Position numbers and translations under genes: made by a program. From JBCBRD01 sp039819785 (GTDB lineage Bacteria; Pseudomonadota; Alphaproteobacteria; Rhizobiales; Hyphomicrobiaceae): DNA of 64,000 nt. Below, one piece after another: positions 26,167 to 34,947 of this stretch (its first letter is position 1; each line of letters starts with the position of its first letter). The DNA is taken from contig JBCBRH010000001.1 of the NCBI GenBank assembly GCA_039819785.1, forward strand, positions 1 through 64,000, in the 5' to 3' direction. The notes under the pieces were generated by a model. That model made no database searches, had not been told where the DNA came from, and worked only from the letters and a program-made list of their open reading frames with translations.

Positions 26167-27411
26167 ATGAATGAGTGGACACCTGCACGCAAAGTTGGCC
26201 ATGACGCTGCGAGCATTCGTGGGCTTGAAAAGTCGACAAGACAGACTGCGACTGTTCTTTTGCGTTCGCGCGTTTTAACCGCTGCAGCGGTGGCAGCACT
26301 TGTGCTGAATTCTTTGTTCTGGATAATGAGCGGGCCGGCGCATGCGCTTCGCTTTGTGGCCGAACCTGTGTTTCGTGGTGATTTGAAAGTCATCGTGACG
26401 GCGACTGGCTCTGTCCAGCCAACACATACAATCGAGGTCCCCAGTAAGTTGTCTGGCATTATTGGAAATGTCCTCGTCGACCATAATGCGGAGTATAAAA
26501 AGGGCGATGTTCTCACTGAACTTGACACGGACTGGCTGGAAGCTGCTGCTGAAAGTGCACGGGTCAGGTTGGCCGCTGCCCAGGCCAAGGTGACCGAAAC
26601 TGAAGCAACCGTGATCGAGAGACAGCGCGACTTCGTCCTCAAGCGCACGCTCGCGGAATGGAACACCAGTTCTCAACAGGATCTTGAAGTGGCAAGGGCC
26701 GCTGATGATCAAACGGGTGCTGCTGGAAAAACTCCAAATTCGACAAGTTCAAAGCCCGGCATCGAAACAGATACGCTCAGTCTTGGTGGACAACTCTATG
26801 ATAACCACTGGAACGTCGTTGGCCGCCAACCGCCAACGCAGCGGCAACCGGTCTTCCCCAAGACTATAAAAACCTACAATGCGAAGACGTGGCGCTGTTC
26901 ATCCTGCCACGGCTGGGACTATCTTGGTCGCGACGGTCATCTCGGCGAACAATCGCGATCATACACGTTCAAGTCGTTAGCGCGCGTTCGCGCGAAACCT
27001 CCGGAGTGGATTGCCAAATACATCCGTTCTGGATTTCACAGACAAATGACGGCTGTACTCACTGAAAAGCACATCACTGCATTGAGTCTTTTCCTGCGTA
27101 CGGGCCAGCACTCTGTCGAAGCATTCCTCGATGACAAAGGCCGGGCAAGCGGCAATAGCATCGAGGGCAAAGACCTCTTCGAAAAGACATGCGCGAGTTG
27201 TCACCAAAAAGATGGTCGAGCGTTTATCTATGGAGAGAAGGGCGATGTCGCCTCACTTGGTTGGCTGGCCCGCAACAGGCCGGAACAAGTGCTCCACAAA
27301 ATCTTAAACGGTGTGCCCAAGGCGGATATGCTGTCGCTACGCACGGTCCCTGACAATCAGTTGGCCAGTCTTTTTTCCTATCTTCAGCAACTCGATCCGG
27401 AAGCACGCTGA
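26167..27411 (+). CDS. Chimeric MacA/HlyD-type adaptor fused to dihaem cytochrome c
   Basis: A 414-residue protein with two unrelated halves. Residues 1 to about 185 match the start of a MacA/HlyD-like periplasmic adaptor: a cytoplasmic tail, one membrane helix (about 34-57), the lipoyl-like half with TATGSVQPTHTIEVPSKLSG and GDVLTELDTDWLEA, and the first helix of the hairpin ending in QDLEVARAA. The second helix and beta barrel are missing. From about residue 205 the protein matches a dihaem c-type cytochrome: GGQLYDNHWNVVGRQPPT, haem site CSSCH in WRCSSCHGWDYLGRDG, and haem site CASCH in FEKTCASCHQKDGR. The junction is low-complexity (GAAGKTPNSTSSKPG). The frame is intact. The result would be a membrane-anchored periplasmic electron carrier with an adaptor-derived leader. 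A deletion joining two genes is the simplest origin; no efflux permease is nearby. Confidence 0.8.
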   Translation: MNEWTPARKVGHDAASIRGLEKSTRQTATVLLRSRVLTAAAVAALVLNSLFWIMSGPAHALRFVAEPVFRGDLKVIVTATGSVQPTHTIEVPSKLSGIIGNVLVDHNAEYKKGDVLTELDTDWLEAAAESARVRLAAAQAKVTETEATVIERQRDFVLKRTLAEWNTSSQQDLEVARAADDQTGAAGKTPNSTSSKPGIETDTLSLGGQLYDNHWNVVGRQPPTQRQPVFPKTIKTYNAKTWRCSSCHGWDYLGRDGHLGEQSRSYTFKSLARVRAKPPEWIAKYIRSGFHRQMTAVLTEKHITALSLFLRTGQHSVEAFLDDKGRASGNSIEGKDLFEKTCASCHQKDGRAFIYGEKGDVASLGWLARNRPEQVLHKILNGVPKADMLSLRTVPDNQLASLFSYLQQLDPEAR

Positions 27412-27592
27412 ATATGTCGTCGTACAACCCGAAAGCCATTGCTGCTGGCGATAACTCGTGTGTTCGTTGCAAAGCATCGACCAGCTTCCAGATTGCGATC
27501 TGAGTTGCGATCGCGCGGCCGTAGCCATGGTCCAGACCTAATGAAGCCAATTGCTGCTCTGCCGGTTCAATCCTGGCGATCAAAAAAGGCTT

Positions 27593-27697
27593 AGAGCCTG
27601 TTTGCTTTTCGTGGCCTCGCAAAGCTGGCTCTAAGCTCTTGATTTGGAGCATGTTCCGAGCGGAAAACCGCGTACACTTTTCCTGAACATGCTCTAG
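27593..27697. repeat. 105-bp two-hairpin repeat, copy B
   Basis: An intact copy between two convergent genes. AGAGCC and GGCTCT frame the left hairpin (inner TTTGC/GCAAA); GAGCATGTTC and GAACATGCTC frame the right one (inner GCGG/CCGC). The CTAG right end supplies the stop codon of the VTT-type gene on the minus strand. The remaining 180 bases up to the cytochrome gene hold nothing recognised. Confidence 0.88.
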
Positions 27698-28374
27698 AAC
27701 AGCCGTCCTAGAAACACCGCGGCCAGCGGTAGCGGCAGAACCGCGACGCAGATTGAAAGAACGTACATGGGACCGGAGAACAGGCCACTGAGGCCGGCCA
27801 GGAGTGCAATTCCTCCACCGCCACCCAGGATCGCGTTGCCGGGCAGATTGAGCATCAGGATGAGAGCGAGATAGCGATAGCGGATGAGAGTGGGAACCAG
27901 CCGACTTGGGGCATTCTCTACCAAGACGGCCAGGCGTTCTTTGGCTGATAGCGGTTTGAGACGGAGAACCAGATTCTCCGCGCTTGTTGCGTTGAGCGAA
28001 CGGAATAGCGCTGCCAATGCGGTCGCAGGAATTGCGCGACCTACTGCAAATGCTGTGCATAGCGCGATCACGGAAGCGATATAGACCTGCAATGCGACGA
28101 CGCTACCAAACGCTCCAAGCAACGCGATGCTGATTTCAATACCCGGCACGAACGGGATAGCCAGCAGCACAGTGTAGATAAGCAGGCCAATCCATACGGG
28201 ACCACTGTTGACAATCACGGCCTCTTCATTTGGTTCAAGACCGATCGCACCTAACAACCAGCTGCCCCCGAAGCTGCCAGCTGCAAGGAGCGCGACGTAG
28301 GCGATCGCCACGAGGGTGTATTTTGTCCACCCGCGTTTCCTCTCCGATTGAGTATGATTTGGCTTCATTGACAT
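27694..28374 (-). CDS. VTT/TVP38-like integral membrane protein
   Basis: A roughly 226-residue polytopic protein with hydrophobic helices near residues 15-35 and 58-80, a central pair, and a C-terminal pair. The segment IPFVPGIEISIALLGAFG, followed by a later LMLNLPGNAILGGGGGIALLAG, matches the two re-entrant loop motifs of DedA/TVP38 (VTT) proteins, whose members scramble or move lipids across membranes. The start at 28374 (MSMKPNHTQ) gives a normal cytoplasmic tail; longer starts up to 28488 are in frame but add an unlikely leader. Its stop codon is the TAG tip of repeat copy B, so the last residues may have been altered by that insertion. The specific substrate is unknown. Confidence 0.7.
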   Translation of the reverse strand: MSMKPNHTQSERKRGWTKYTLVAIAYVALLAAGSFGGSWLLGAIGLEPNEEAVIVNSGPVWIGLLIYTVLLAIPFVPGIEISIALLGAFGSVVALQVYIASVIALCTAFAVGRAIPATALAALFRSLNATSAENLVLRLKPLSAKERLAVLVENAPSRLVPTLIRYRYLALILMLNLPGNAILGGGGGIALLAGLSGLFSGPMYVLSICVAVLPLPLAAVFLGRLF

Positions 28375-28605
28375 ACTGAATATCACCATCAGGAAAGGGG
28401 AACGAATGTCCCGTTCTTCAAGGCCCTGTTGAGGTACGATTGTTTTTTTCGGTGCTGGCCGACAATCGGACAACCCCTGCGCTTGCATGCTTCAGACTGC
28501 TTTTCCGATTATTGAGTTCATACGACTTGATAATGAGCAATGCAGCTCAATGCCTGACCATTCAAGATGGACGTCATATGGATGAATTTGGGGCGGGTTC
28601 AAATG

Positions 28606-29166
28606 ATGAAACGATCATTAAAAGCACTCTGTATTTCTGCGGCTGTTGGATGTCTTATATTTACGATGCCGGCACGACCGGCGCATTCACAAATCGCGTG
28701 TGATGATCCTAACATTGCAGACAATTTGCCTTCTCAATGTCGCAGCGAGCTCATCTCTGCGTCTGGAAATCAACGTCCGTCGATGCGATGGGCGCTCCAG
28801 TCGGCCCGAGACCATTGGCAGGATGAAGTCCTCAACAAGTACGGCGAAAGGTATGCCCGGTGGCGCCGTGCCGCATGCTTGAAACGTGAGTGTGTTCCCG
28901 CATCATTGGGTGGCTTCACTCGCTGCACCTTGTCCGGCTTTCCGTGCATTACGAAACCAACTGTCGGTCAAGTCACAACGCTGACGCCTGTTGAGATCCG
29001 GGAAATGCAGCAACTTCTTAACAGCGCTGGCATCCGCCCCAAGATCAAGGTTGATGGAAAGTTTGGCCCAAAGAGTATCGCCTCGATGGAACGCTGGCAA
29101 CGTCGCAACAATCATCCGGTGGATGGGTTGCCCTCAAAGAAGAATCTCATGCTTTTGCGGAGATGA
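28606..29166 (+). CDS. Secreted peptidoglycan-binding-domain protein
   Basis: A roughly 186-residue exported protein. It has a Sec signal peptide at residues 1-29 (MKRSLKALCISAAVGCLIF, ending near AHS) and a Cys-containing mature N-terminal part (ACDDP, SQCRSEL, AACLKRECVPAS, RCTLSGFPCITKP) that could form disulfides. The C-terminal PG_binding_1-type domain at about 130-186 has EIREMQQLLNSAGI and KVDGKFGPKSIASMERWQRR. Such domains hold proteins on the cell wall. There is no catalytic domain. ATG 28606 is taken because it starts the signal peptide; in-frame ATGs from 28567 would add a charged leader. Confidence 0.75.
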   Translation: MKRSLKALCISAAVGCLIFTMPARPAHSQIACDDPNIADNLPSQCRSELISASGNQRPSMRWALQSARDHWQDEVLNKYGERYARWRRAACLKRECVPASLGGFTRCTLSGFPCITKPTVGQVTTLTPVEIREMQQLLNSAGIRPKIKVDGKFGPKSIASMERWQRRNNHPVDGLPSKKNLMLLRR

Positions 29167-29244
29167 GGTCATCTGGAATGCGTGCTTGGCATAAGCGGCT
29201 CTGCCAAGAATTCGACCGGACAGAACTCATGAGTGCACAGAATT

Positions 29245-30234
29245 TCAGGGTTTCTGATGGGCACTGCGACACCCATCTTGCGTCCGCAGCTCAAAACCGG
29301 ACCCTGTCCGCTCGCGGAGAAAAACATCCAATTCCGAAACGGTAGGCAGTGCGGTGCGCGCACCCAGCGCCCGGCAACTCATTGCTGCAGCAGCCGATGC
29401 AAGCCGGGCGCATTCACGGTCGTCAAGTCCACGTGCCACGGCCCAGGCGAATGCGCCGTGGAAGGCGTCGCCTGCGCCCGTCGTATCGATTGCTTCGACT
29501 TCGAACGCTGGTTGTGCCGCAATGTGTTCGTTCCATCGCAGCCACTGATATCCACCGGCACCAAGTGTCACGCCGGCATACGGGACCCTCAGAGCGCAAA
29601 CGTGGCTCAAGAGGGCTGAAGTCGTATCACCTTCGAAGACCTGCTCGAGGGCTGCTTGCGAGAAGATCGCGTAGTCGGTCAACTGCAGAATATCCTGGCT
29701 CGGCAGACCTGATGCAACGTCGGCATCGATTATGGTTGGAACGCGGTGTTCGCGAGCCGCGCTGAATGCTGCGACTGTCGCCTCGTGCCAAGTCAGATCG
29801 CTCAGTACAGCATGGGATTGACCGACGTTTGCGATGGGGAGCCAATCCGGTTTCATCGGCATGGCATGGTCGCGCTCTGTAATAACCATGCGCTCTCCGC
29901 AACTGTCGACAACGACAGCACATTGGGATGTGCGCGCGCCATTGAAGGCCCTCAGGGCGTTCACATCCACTCCGCAATCGACAAGAGACGACCGAATGCG
30001 CGTGCCTGCTAGATCGTCGCCGGTGCGGCCCCAGAATGCGGCCCATCCATCGAGACGCGCCACGGCACACGCCGCGTTTGCGGCACTCCCTCCTCCACAC
30101 GTCCGGTGCTCAAATGCCCGGAATTTCCCCGGGGTCGTTGGAAGGTGCGCAACCCTGTACACTTCGTCCAATGCTGCATGGCCGATGACAATGATGCACT
30201 TCTTCGCGGAGCCGTTTTGTTCTTCGCCCGTCAT
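29245..30234 (-). CDS. PfkB-family carbohydrate kinase
   Basis: A 329-residue ribokinase-type sugar kinase that phosphorylates a sugar or nucleoside with ATP. The N-terminal substrate-binding signature is HRTCGGGSAANAACAVARL, and the C-terminal signature DTTGAGDAFHGAFAWA contains the catalytic Asp and anion hole. RTGDDLAG and the lid strands lie between. The start at 30234 (MTGEEQNGSAKK) is chosen over 30351 because family homology begins just after it. The sugar cannot be decided; the family includes ribokinase, fructokinase and sulfofructose kinase. It follows the cytochrome and ferric-reductase genes on the same strand after a gap of about 300 bases, so it is probably independent. Confidence 0.85.
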   Translation of the reverse strand: MTGEEQNGSAKKCIIVIGHAALDEVYRVAHLPTTPGKFRAFEHRTCGGGSAANAACAVARLDGWAAFWGRTGDDLAGTRIRSSLVDCGVDVNALRAFNGARTSQCAVVVDSCGERMVITERDHAMPMKPDWLPIANVGQSHAVLSDLTWHEATVAAFSAAREHRVPTIIDADVASGLPSQDILQLTDYAIFSQAALEQVFEGDTTSALLSHVCALRVPYAGVTLGAGGYQWLRWNEHIAAQPAFEVEAIDTTGAGDAFHGAFAWAVARGLDDRECARLASAAAAMSCRALGARTALPTVSELDVFLRERTGSGFELRTQDGCRSAHQKP

Positions 30235-30540
30235 TGTTTGTCTTGCCTGGCGTTGGGTCGTTCCTTCGAATGGCGGCTCGTATTTGAGATCACGACAGTG
30301 GCATTGGACTGTCGATGATAGAGATCGCACTGACGCATGATCGGCCACCAAGGATCTCGCGACCGAAAAGGCGAAGGATCCAACGAGTTGAAAAGCTGAT
30401 CGAGTGTTGAGACCTGAACCTCGATCACGCCGACACTATGAACGGCCTCGGTCGTAGGTGCACCTTGGCTGATGGAGCGCACCAGTTGCCGGCCTGGTAT
30501 TCTGGAAATAATGGCGACGGGTCACATTATGATCGAAGCG
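30235..30540. other. Intergenic, nothing recognised
   Basis: About 305 bases between the kinase start and the cytochrome stop. It should carry the kinase promoter, but no clear element or gene is visible. Confidence 0.4.
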
Positions 30541-30882
30541 CTAGTCTGCCTTTTTCAGGGTTTGAATGTAGGCTATCAAGTCTTCCTGAGTGTCCTGGGA
30601 CAAAACAAAGTTCGGCATGGTCGGGTGTGGAGAGTTGAACCAAACCGATAGTGCGAGCGGTGACATGCCCGGACTGTTCGCGATTTCGCTTAGGCTTGCC
30701 GATGTCCCGCCCCCATCAGGTTGATGACATTCCAAGCATTCTGCCTCTGCGATTTTGCGGCCCTGTTCAGCGTTGCCGATCCCGCCAGCCGGTTGTCCAT
30801 GTGCTCCCTGGAAAGCGGTGGCGACCAAGCCGCAGCCGATCAGAATTCGCAAGAACATTCCGTTCTGTCCATAAGGGCGCAT
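30541..30882 (-). CDS. Class I c-type cytochrome
   Basis: A 113-residue exported monohaem cytochrome. It has a hydrophobic signal segment (about residues 9-27, ending near AHG), haem attachment at CLECH (AEAECLECHQPDGGG), and a distal Met candidate in HPTMPNFVLS, followed by a final helix LIAYIQTLKK. It is the usual size for small periplasmic electron carriers. GGAGA lies 6 bases before the ATG. Upstream on the same strand are a ferric-reductase-like membrane protein and a Tat-exported protein, so it may be the electron donor or acceptor of that group. Confidence 0.85.
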   Translation of the reverse strand: MRPYGQNGMFLRILIGCGLVATAFQGAHGQPAGGIGNAEQGRKIAEAECLECHQPDGGGTSASLSEIANSPGMSPLALSVWFNSPHPTMPNFVLSQDTQEDLIAYIQTLKKAD

Positions 30883-31132
30883 GGCGATCTCCTTGGGTCA
30901 TGATCCCTATTAGCGATAGGTGTCGATGCGAAGTCAAGGAAGGCAACGCGTTGAGTAGATTAATTGATGCGGCCCCACTTGCCGGATGTCTCCACGCTCG
31001 GGCACAGCAGCGTCCTCAAGCGGTGGGATCATGCCAGCCGGACTGACTTTCTGGCTTTGGTTCACTGACAGAAAACGGTTGTTTGAACCTATCCCTTTCG
31101 ATGCTCGATGTAATCTGTGTGAACTGCCTGGC

Positions 31133-31774
31133 TTAATTGGCGCGCGGTGCAGGTCGTCGCCTTGTCCAGAGTTTTGAGTCAGCCAAGAGCTTGGCCGTGG
31201 CAACTAAGACGAGACCGGAAAGCGCCACCTTCGACAACGTCTCCATGGTTCCCTCGATCAACAGGCCATGAACGACGGTTCCAGACACAATGATGACGGC
31301 CAGGATCGTATGACTGATGCGCCATGTCCGTGGTCGCAAGCGCAATCGGCGGCGGAAAGCAGCCAATAGTGCGACGGCGAAGATGGCCCACATGGCGATC
31401 ACGCCCCAGGCTGAAAACGGTGTCGGCGATGCAAAGAGGAGGGCGTCAACGACATCAGGCGGGCTCGTAATCCAGAGACCTCCGACATGGATCACCACGG
31501 CGAGGACAAGCCCGCCTCCGATCCAGCGATGAGCGCGGCGTCGGGCCTGACCTGATAAACCCGGCAGGTACCCCCCGATCAAGAGGGGCTGAAAAAGCAT
31601 AAGACAAAGTCCGATAACGCCGGCGAAGCTCGCCACGATGTAAACTGGGTCGCGCCAGGCGAGCAGCGGGCTTGCTGCTGAGGCTCCCATGGGGACAGCG
31701 ACTGCCAGGATGAGCGCGCCCCAAATCAGGGTCGGCCGCGTCAAAGCCGTTTCCTTTTCGCGGAGTTTGTTCAA
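31133..31774 (-). CDS. Ferric-reductase-like transmembrane protein
   Basis: A 213-residue membrane protein with six hydrophobic helices. It resembles ferric reductase-like transmembrane (FRD) domains, the haem b core found in MsrQ and in NADPH oxidase relatives. Candidate haem ligands are the His residues in RRRAHRWIGGG, LAVVIHVGGLW, TWRISHTILAV and TVVHGLLIEG. It lacks flavin or NAD domains, so it would take electrons from a partner. Its start overlaps the stop of the intradiol-dioxygenase-like gene by 4 bases, and a cytochrome c gene lies 250 bases downstream. Together they suggest a periplasm-facing electron transfer unit, but the oxidised substrate is not known. Confidence 0.75.
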   Translation of the reverse strand: MNKLREKETALTRPTLIWGALILAVAVPMGASAASPLLAWRDPVYIVASFAGVIGLCLMLFQPLLIGGYLPGLSGQARRRAHRWIGGGLVLAVVIHVGGLWITSPPDVVDALLFASPTPFSAWGVIAMWAIFAVALLAAFRRRLRLRPRTWRISHTILAVIIVSGTVVHGLLIEGTMETLSKVALSGLVLVATAKLLADSKLWTRRRPAPRAN

Positions 31775-32259
31775 GCTGGCTGAAGTACGAAGTGGGCCTC
31801 AAGGCTTGTATCTTTGGCGCTGGGCATCACGGGGCGGAGAAACACTGTCTCGAAGTCATTACTATCGTAAGCGAGGTGCGCGTGCGGCTGTCCAAAAGCA
31901 GGGACGATTTGCGGCATTTCGAGACGGAAAACACCATTGGCGTCTGTGAGCGTGGCTCCATGGCTTTGCGGGTCGCGTTCGTGGCCTTCGGTGGTGTGCG
32001 CCCAGATTTGGATGCGTTGGCCTTCAAGGGGGGCACCATCGCCAGCGCGGCGCACCGTTCCCGTCATCCAAAACCCGCCACCGCCGATCCGCTCGACGAT
32101 TGCTGCACCAGGGCGATAGTTGTTGGACCCGCCGCGCATGGAGCGGGTGGGGGCTACGTTTTTGGCCGAGGCCGGCAGGTGGATACCGGAAAGACCCGTG
32201 GCCAGAACAGAGCCGCCAGCGACTAGGAGGTTACGGCGGTTGAGCAAGGCGTTCTTCAT
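31771..32259 (-). CDS. Tat-exported intradiol-dioxygenase-like protein
   Basis: A 162-residue protein with a twin-arginine signal (NRRNLLVAGGSVLATGL), so it is probably exported folded with a cofactor. The mature part resembles the beta-sandwich core of intradiol ring-cleavage dioxygenases (protocatechuate 3,4-dioxygenase type): MTGTVRRAGDGAPLEGQRIQ, IWAHTTEGH, GATLTDANGVFRLEMP and QPHAHLAYDSNDF. The family uses two Tyr and two His to hold Fe(III). The visible candidates are Tyr in NNYRPG, His in IWAHTTEGH and HAHLAY, but the classic Tyr-His-His set is not complete to my eye. Ring cleavage is therefore not assured. It is coupled by overlap to the ferric-reductase-like gene. Confidence 0.7.
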   Translation of the reverse strand: MKNALLNRRNLLVAGGSVLATGLSGIHLPASAKNVAPTRSMRGGSNNYRPGAAIVERIGGGGFWMTGTVRRAGDGAPLEGQRIQIWAHTTEGHERDPQSHGATLTDANGVFRLEMPQIVPAFGQPHAHLAYDSNDFETVFLRPVMPSAKDTSLEAHFVLQPA

Positions 32260-32622
32260 CTACATTCCTCCTGAATGACGTGGAGCGTTTTGGAGCTTCC
32301 AAACACTTGTGGCGTCGATTGGGCGGTGTCTTCTATTGATCATCATTTAAGTCTAGGCACCGACAGGGCGGATTTAAACTAGCCCAACAGTTTTGTGATG
32401 GCCGGGGTATTTGTTTTGGTTGCCAAACCTTAAGCTGACATTTGGATAAACCTTGGCAGCAGAGCGTGTCGGAGGCATGACCGGTATGGCTTGATCGTGG
32501 TGTGTCCGCCGGTCCTTGTGTAGGCTGCACGGAAACGACGTCCGCCCCCGCCGATGCAAACGTCTTCAGACCTGTGGGAACCACCCTATTCAACCAGCCA
32601 AACCCGACAACAGTTCCCGTAC
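32260..32622. other. Divergent intergenic region, nothing recognised
   Basis: About 360 bases between the Tat protein start and the first glycosyltransferase. Promoters for both directions must lie here, but no convincing -35/-10 pairs, operator or small gene were found. Confidence 0.4.
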
Positions 32623-33711
32623 ATGATCACCATTCTTCAACCCGTGGTTCCCAGTTACCGGGTCGCATTGTTCGACCGCATGGCGGAGCATTTTGGCGCC
32701 GAGTTCGTTGTCTACGCCTCACAGCAGGACATGGGTGTCCTGACGCATGGGCAAGACCGTCGGACGTGGCACAGGGCGCTGGGGCCGTTTCGGCGCATTT
32801 TGCCCGGTTTTGAGTGGCAATCTGGTGCGGCGGGCATACCGGTCGGCAAAGGTGACGTCGTCGTCGTTTCCGGCAATCCTCGCAATCTGGCAGGCATCGT
32901 GTTGATGCTGAAGGCACGGGCGCGGGGGGCACACGTTCTGTGCTGGGGGCACTATTGGTCGTCGTCGAGTGGGAAGTGGCGTGCGCGCCTTCGTTTGACG
33001 TTGATGCAACTTGCCGATGGGTTTGTGTTTTATACCGATGCCGAGAAGGGCGAGTATCTCGCGTGGCGAGGGGGGGCGCACGCAAAGCCGGTGTTTGCGC
33101 TCAACAATGGTTTGGATACCCGTGACATTCGCCGGATGCGCCAGCCATATGTGGCCAATGAACGTGAAGCGCGTGTGTTGTTTATCGGGCGGATTACCGA
33201 AAAAGCGGACCTTGGGACGTTACTCGCGGCCTTGGCGGAGCCAGACTGCAAGCAGATTGGTTTGGACGTCATCGGCAATGGCGAACTTGAAGAGACGGCG
33301 CGCCAGCTGGCCACCCGTCTTGGACTTGGGGACCGGGTGACATGGCATGGCGGCACAACGGATGAAGCGCGCATCGCAAAAATTGCGAACCGCTGTCAGG
33401 CCTTCGTTTATCCCGGTAGCGTCGGGCTCTCGCTTATTCACGGCCTTGCTTATGGTCTGCCAGTGATCGTTCATGATGACCGCTGGCAGCATATGCCGGA
33501 GTTCGCTGCCATGGAGCCCGGCGTTAATGGCGTAACGTTTTCAGAAGGTGACGCGACGAGTTTGGCTGGCGTGCTGGTCAAGCTGCTGTGTGAGGCGGCC
33601 CAACTCGAAGCCATGTCACGGGCTGCTGTCACAACCACTGAGGGGTCTTTCAACACAGATGACATGGCCCGCCGGTTCTGCGCGGCCATCCAGACCATCC
33701 AGACCAACTGA
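32623..33711 (+). CDS. Glycosyltransferase (GT-B, family 4-like)
   Basis: A 362-residue cytoplasmic GT-B glycosyltransferase that moves a sugar from a nucleotide-sugar donor. The N-terminal domain starts MITILQPVVPSYR. The C-terminal domain shows the GT4 pattern: VLFIGRITEKADLGTLLAAL, VIGNGELEETARQLATRLGL, ARIAKIANRCQAFVYPGS and GLSLIHGLAYGLPVIVHDD, in which an EX7E-like donor site is altered to GLSLIHGLAYGLP. The start at 32623 removes a 23-residue leader with no homology. It is followed 9 bases later by a second glycosyltransferase; together they probably extend a cell-surface polysaccharide or glycolipid. Substrates are unknown. Confidence 0.85.
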   Translation: MITILQPVVPSYRVALFDRMAEHFGAEFVVYASQQDMGVLTHGQDRRTWHRALGPFRRILPGFEWQSGAAGIPVGKGDVVVVSGNPRNLAGIVLMLKARARGAHVLCWGHYWSSSSGKWRARLRLTLMQLADGFVFYTDAEKGEYLAWRGGAHAKPVFALNNGLDTRDIRRMRQPYVANEREARVLFIGRITEKADLGTLLAALAEPDCKQIGLDVIGNGELEETARQLATRLGLGDRVTWHGGTTDEARIAKIANRCQAFVYPGSVGLSLIHGLAYGLPVIVHDDRWQHMPEFAAMEPGVNGVTFSEGDATSLAGVLVKLLCEAAQLEAMSRAAVTTTEGSFNTDDMARRFCAAIQTIQTN

Positions 33712-33720
33712 GCAGGCGCG

Positions 33721-34902
33721 ATGATGACACCTACCCCGCTGCGTCTCACGCATGTGACCTCCACCTTTGAGGGTGGGTATGGGATCACAACCGTGCTGGA
33801 TGCACTGACGGAAAGGCTGGTGGGACTTGGTCATGATGTTTCATTGATGGCACTGGGGCCCCCGCCGGAAGCCCACTTTCAAGGCGTTGAGACCCTCGGT
33901 TTTGAGCCCGACCATATGGGGCCTCGGTTGCTCGCGAAGCTTGGCAGATCGCGCGCATTGCGTGCCGCACTGTTGGCGCATCGGGCAGATGTGTTTCATG
34001 CCCATGGTCTGTGGATGATGCCGAACGTCTATCCAGCCGAGGCTGCTCGGCGCTTCTACAGACCGCTGGTGCATTCACCGCATGGTATGCTCGGTCGCGA
34101 TGCGCTCACGTTTTCGGCGACGGCGAAGAAGGTGTTCTGGGCCGTATGGCAGCGCCGTGCGCTTGCCGCCGTCAGTTGCTTTCACGCGACGGCTGACAGT
34201 GAATATGATGACATCCGCAGATTTGGGTTGAAGCAGCCCGTGGCCGTCATCCCAAACGGCATTGATCTGCCTGATCTTGGGGAGCTGGACGCCGCTGGCG
34301 CAGACGGACAGAGGTCGACGGCAGATGCGCCGTATATTCTTTCACTCGGACGACTTCACCCCAAGAAAGGGCTCGACCGGCTGATCGCGGCCTTTGGCCA
34401 AATCGCGAACGCGCACCCCGACTGGCGCTTGCGGATCGTGGGACCGGATGAAGGGGGCCATGCCGATCAGCTCGCCCGGCAAATTCAGACAGCCAACTTA
34501 CAGGGGCAGATCAGCCTTGAACCACCTGTGTTCGGCATCGAAAAATTTCGTCTGCTGCAGCGGGCGCAGGTCTTTGCACTTGCGACACGGCATGAGAATT
34601 TCGCAATGACGGTTGCTGAAAGTCTCGCGGTTGAGACACCGGTCATTTCCACACGTGGTGCACCCTGGGGAGGGCTTGTCGAGAACGACTGTGGTTGGTG
34701 GATTGATCACGGGCCTGAGGCCATGGCAGCTGCTCTGCGGGAGGTGATTGAAATGCCCCCTGATGCACGGCACGCCATGGGTGAACGCGGACGGGTCTGG
34801 ATGCAGCGCGATTTCGGCTGGGATGGGATCGCGATGAAGATGTCTGCGGTCTATGCGTGGTTGCACGGCCAGCGGCCGCAGCCAAACTGCGTTCGGACGT
34901 GA
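33721..34902 (+). CDS. Glycosyltransferase family 4
   Basis: A 393-residue GT-B retaining glycosyltransferase. The N-terminal acceptor domain has TSTFEGGYGITTVLDALT and FHAHGLWMMPN. The C-terminal donor domain has YILSLGRLHPKKGLDRLIAA, RIVGPDEGGHADQL and ENFAMTVAESLAVETPVIS, the last carrying the EX7E nucleotide-sugar motif. This arrangement is common in lipopolysaccharide and exopolysaccharide assembly (WbaZ- or WcaI-like). It is in the same transcript as the preceding transferase. No polymerase or flippase genes are nearby, so the complete pathway must be elsewhere. Confidence 0.88.
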   Translation: MMTPTPLRLTHVTSTFEGGYGITTVLDALTERLVGLGHDVSLMALGPPPEAHFQGVETLGFEPDHMGPRLLAKLGRSRALRAALLAHRADVFHAHGLWMMPNVYPAEAARRFYRPLVHSPHGMLGRDALTFSATAKKVFWAVWQRRALAAVSCFHATADSEYDDIRRFGLKQPVAVIPNGIDLPDLGELDAAGADGQRSTADAPYILSLGRLHPKKGLDRLIAAFGQIANAHPDWRLRIVGPDEGGHADQLARQIQTANLQGQISLEPPVFGIEKFRLLQRAQVFALATRHENFAMTVAESLAVETPVISTRGAPWGGLVENDCGWWIDHGPEAMAAALREVIEMPPDARHAMGERGRVWMQRDFGWDGIAMKMSAVYAWLHGQRPQPNCVRT

Positions 34903-34947
34903 CGTTGGGCCTCGTGTCGTTACGGCAGGTCTTGTCCGCCCGTGTGT

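Noticed and set aside
27224..28060. 278-residue minus-strand frame overlapping the cytochrome end, repeat B and the VTT-type gene
   Set aside because: It crosses a repeat element and two better supported genes and has Arg/Ser-rich nonsense composition.
34643..34947. Extension of the lipocalin-like frame into the glycosyltransferase gene
   Set aside because: After the frameshift near 35110 the reading turns into Arg/Ser-rich sequence without homology; the true continuation is in the next frame.
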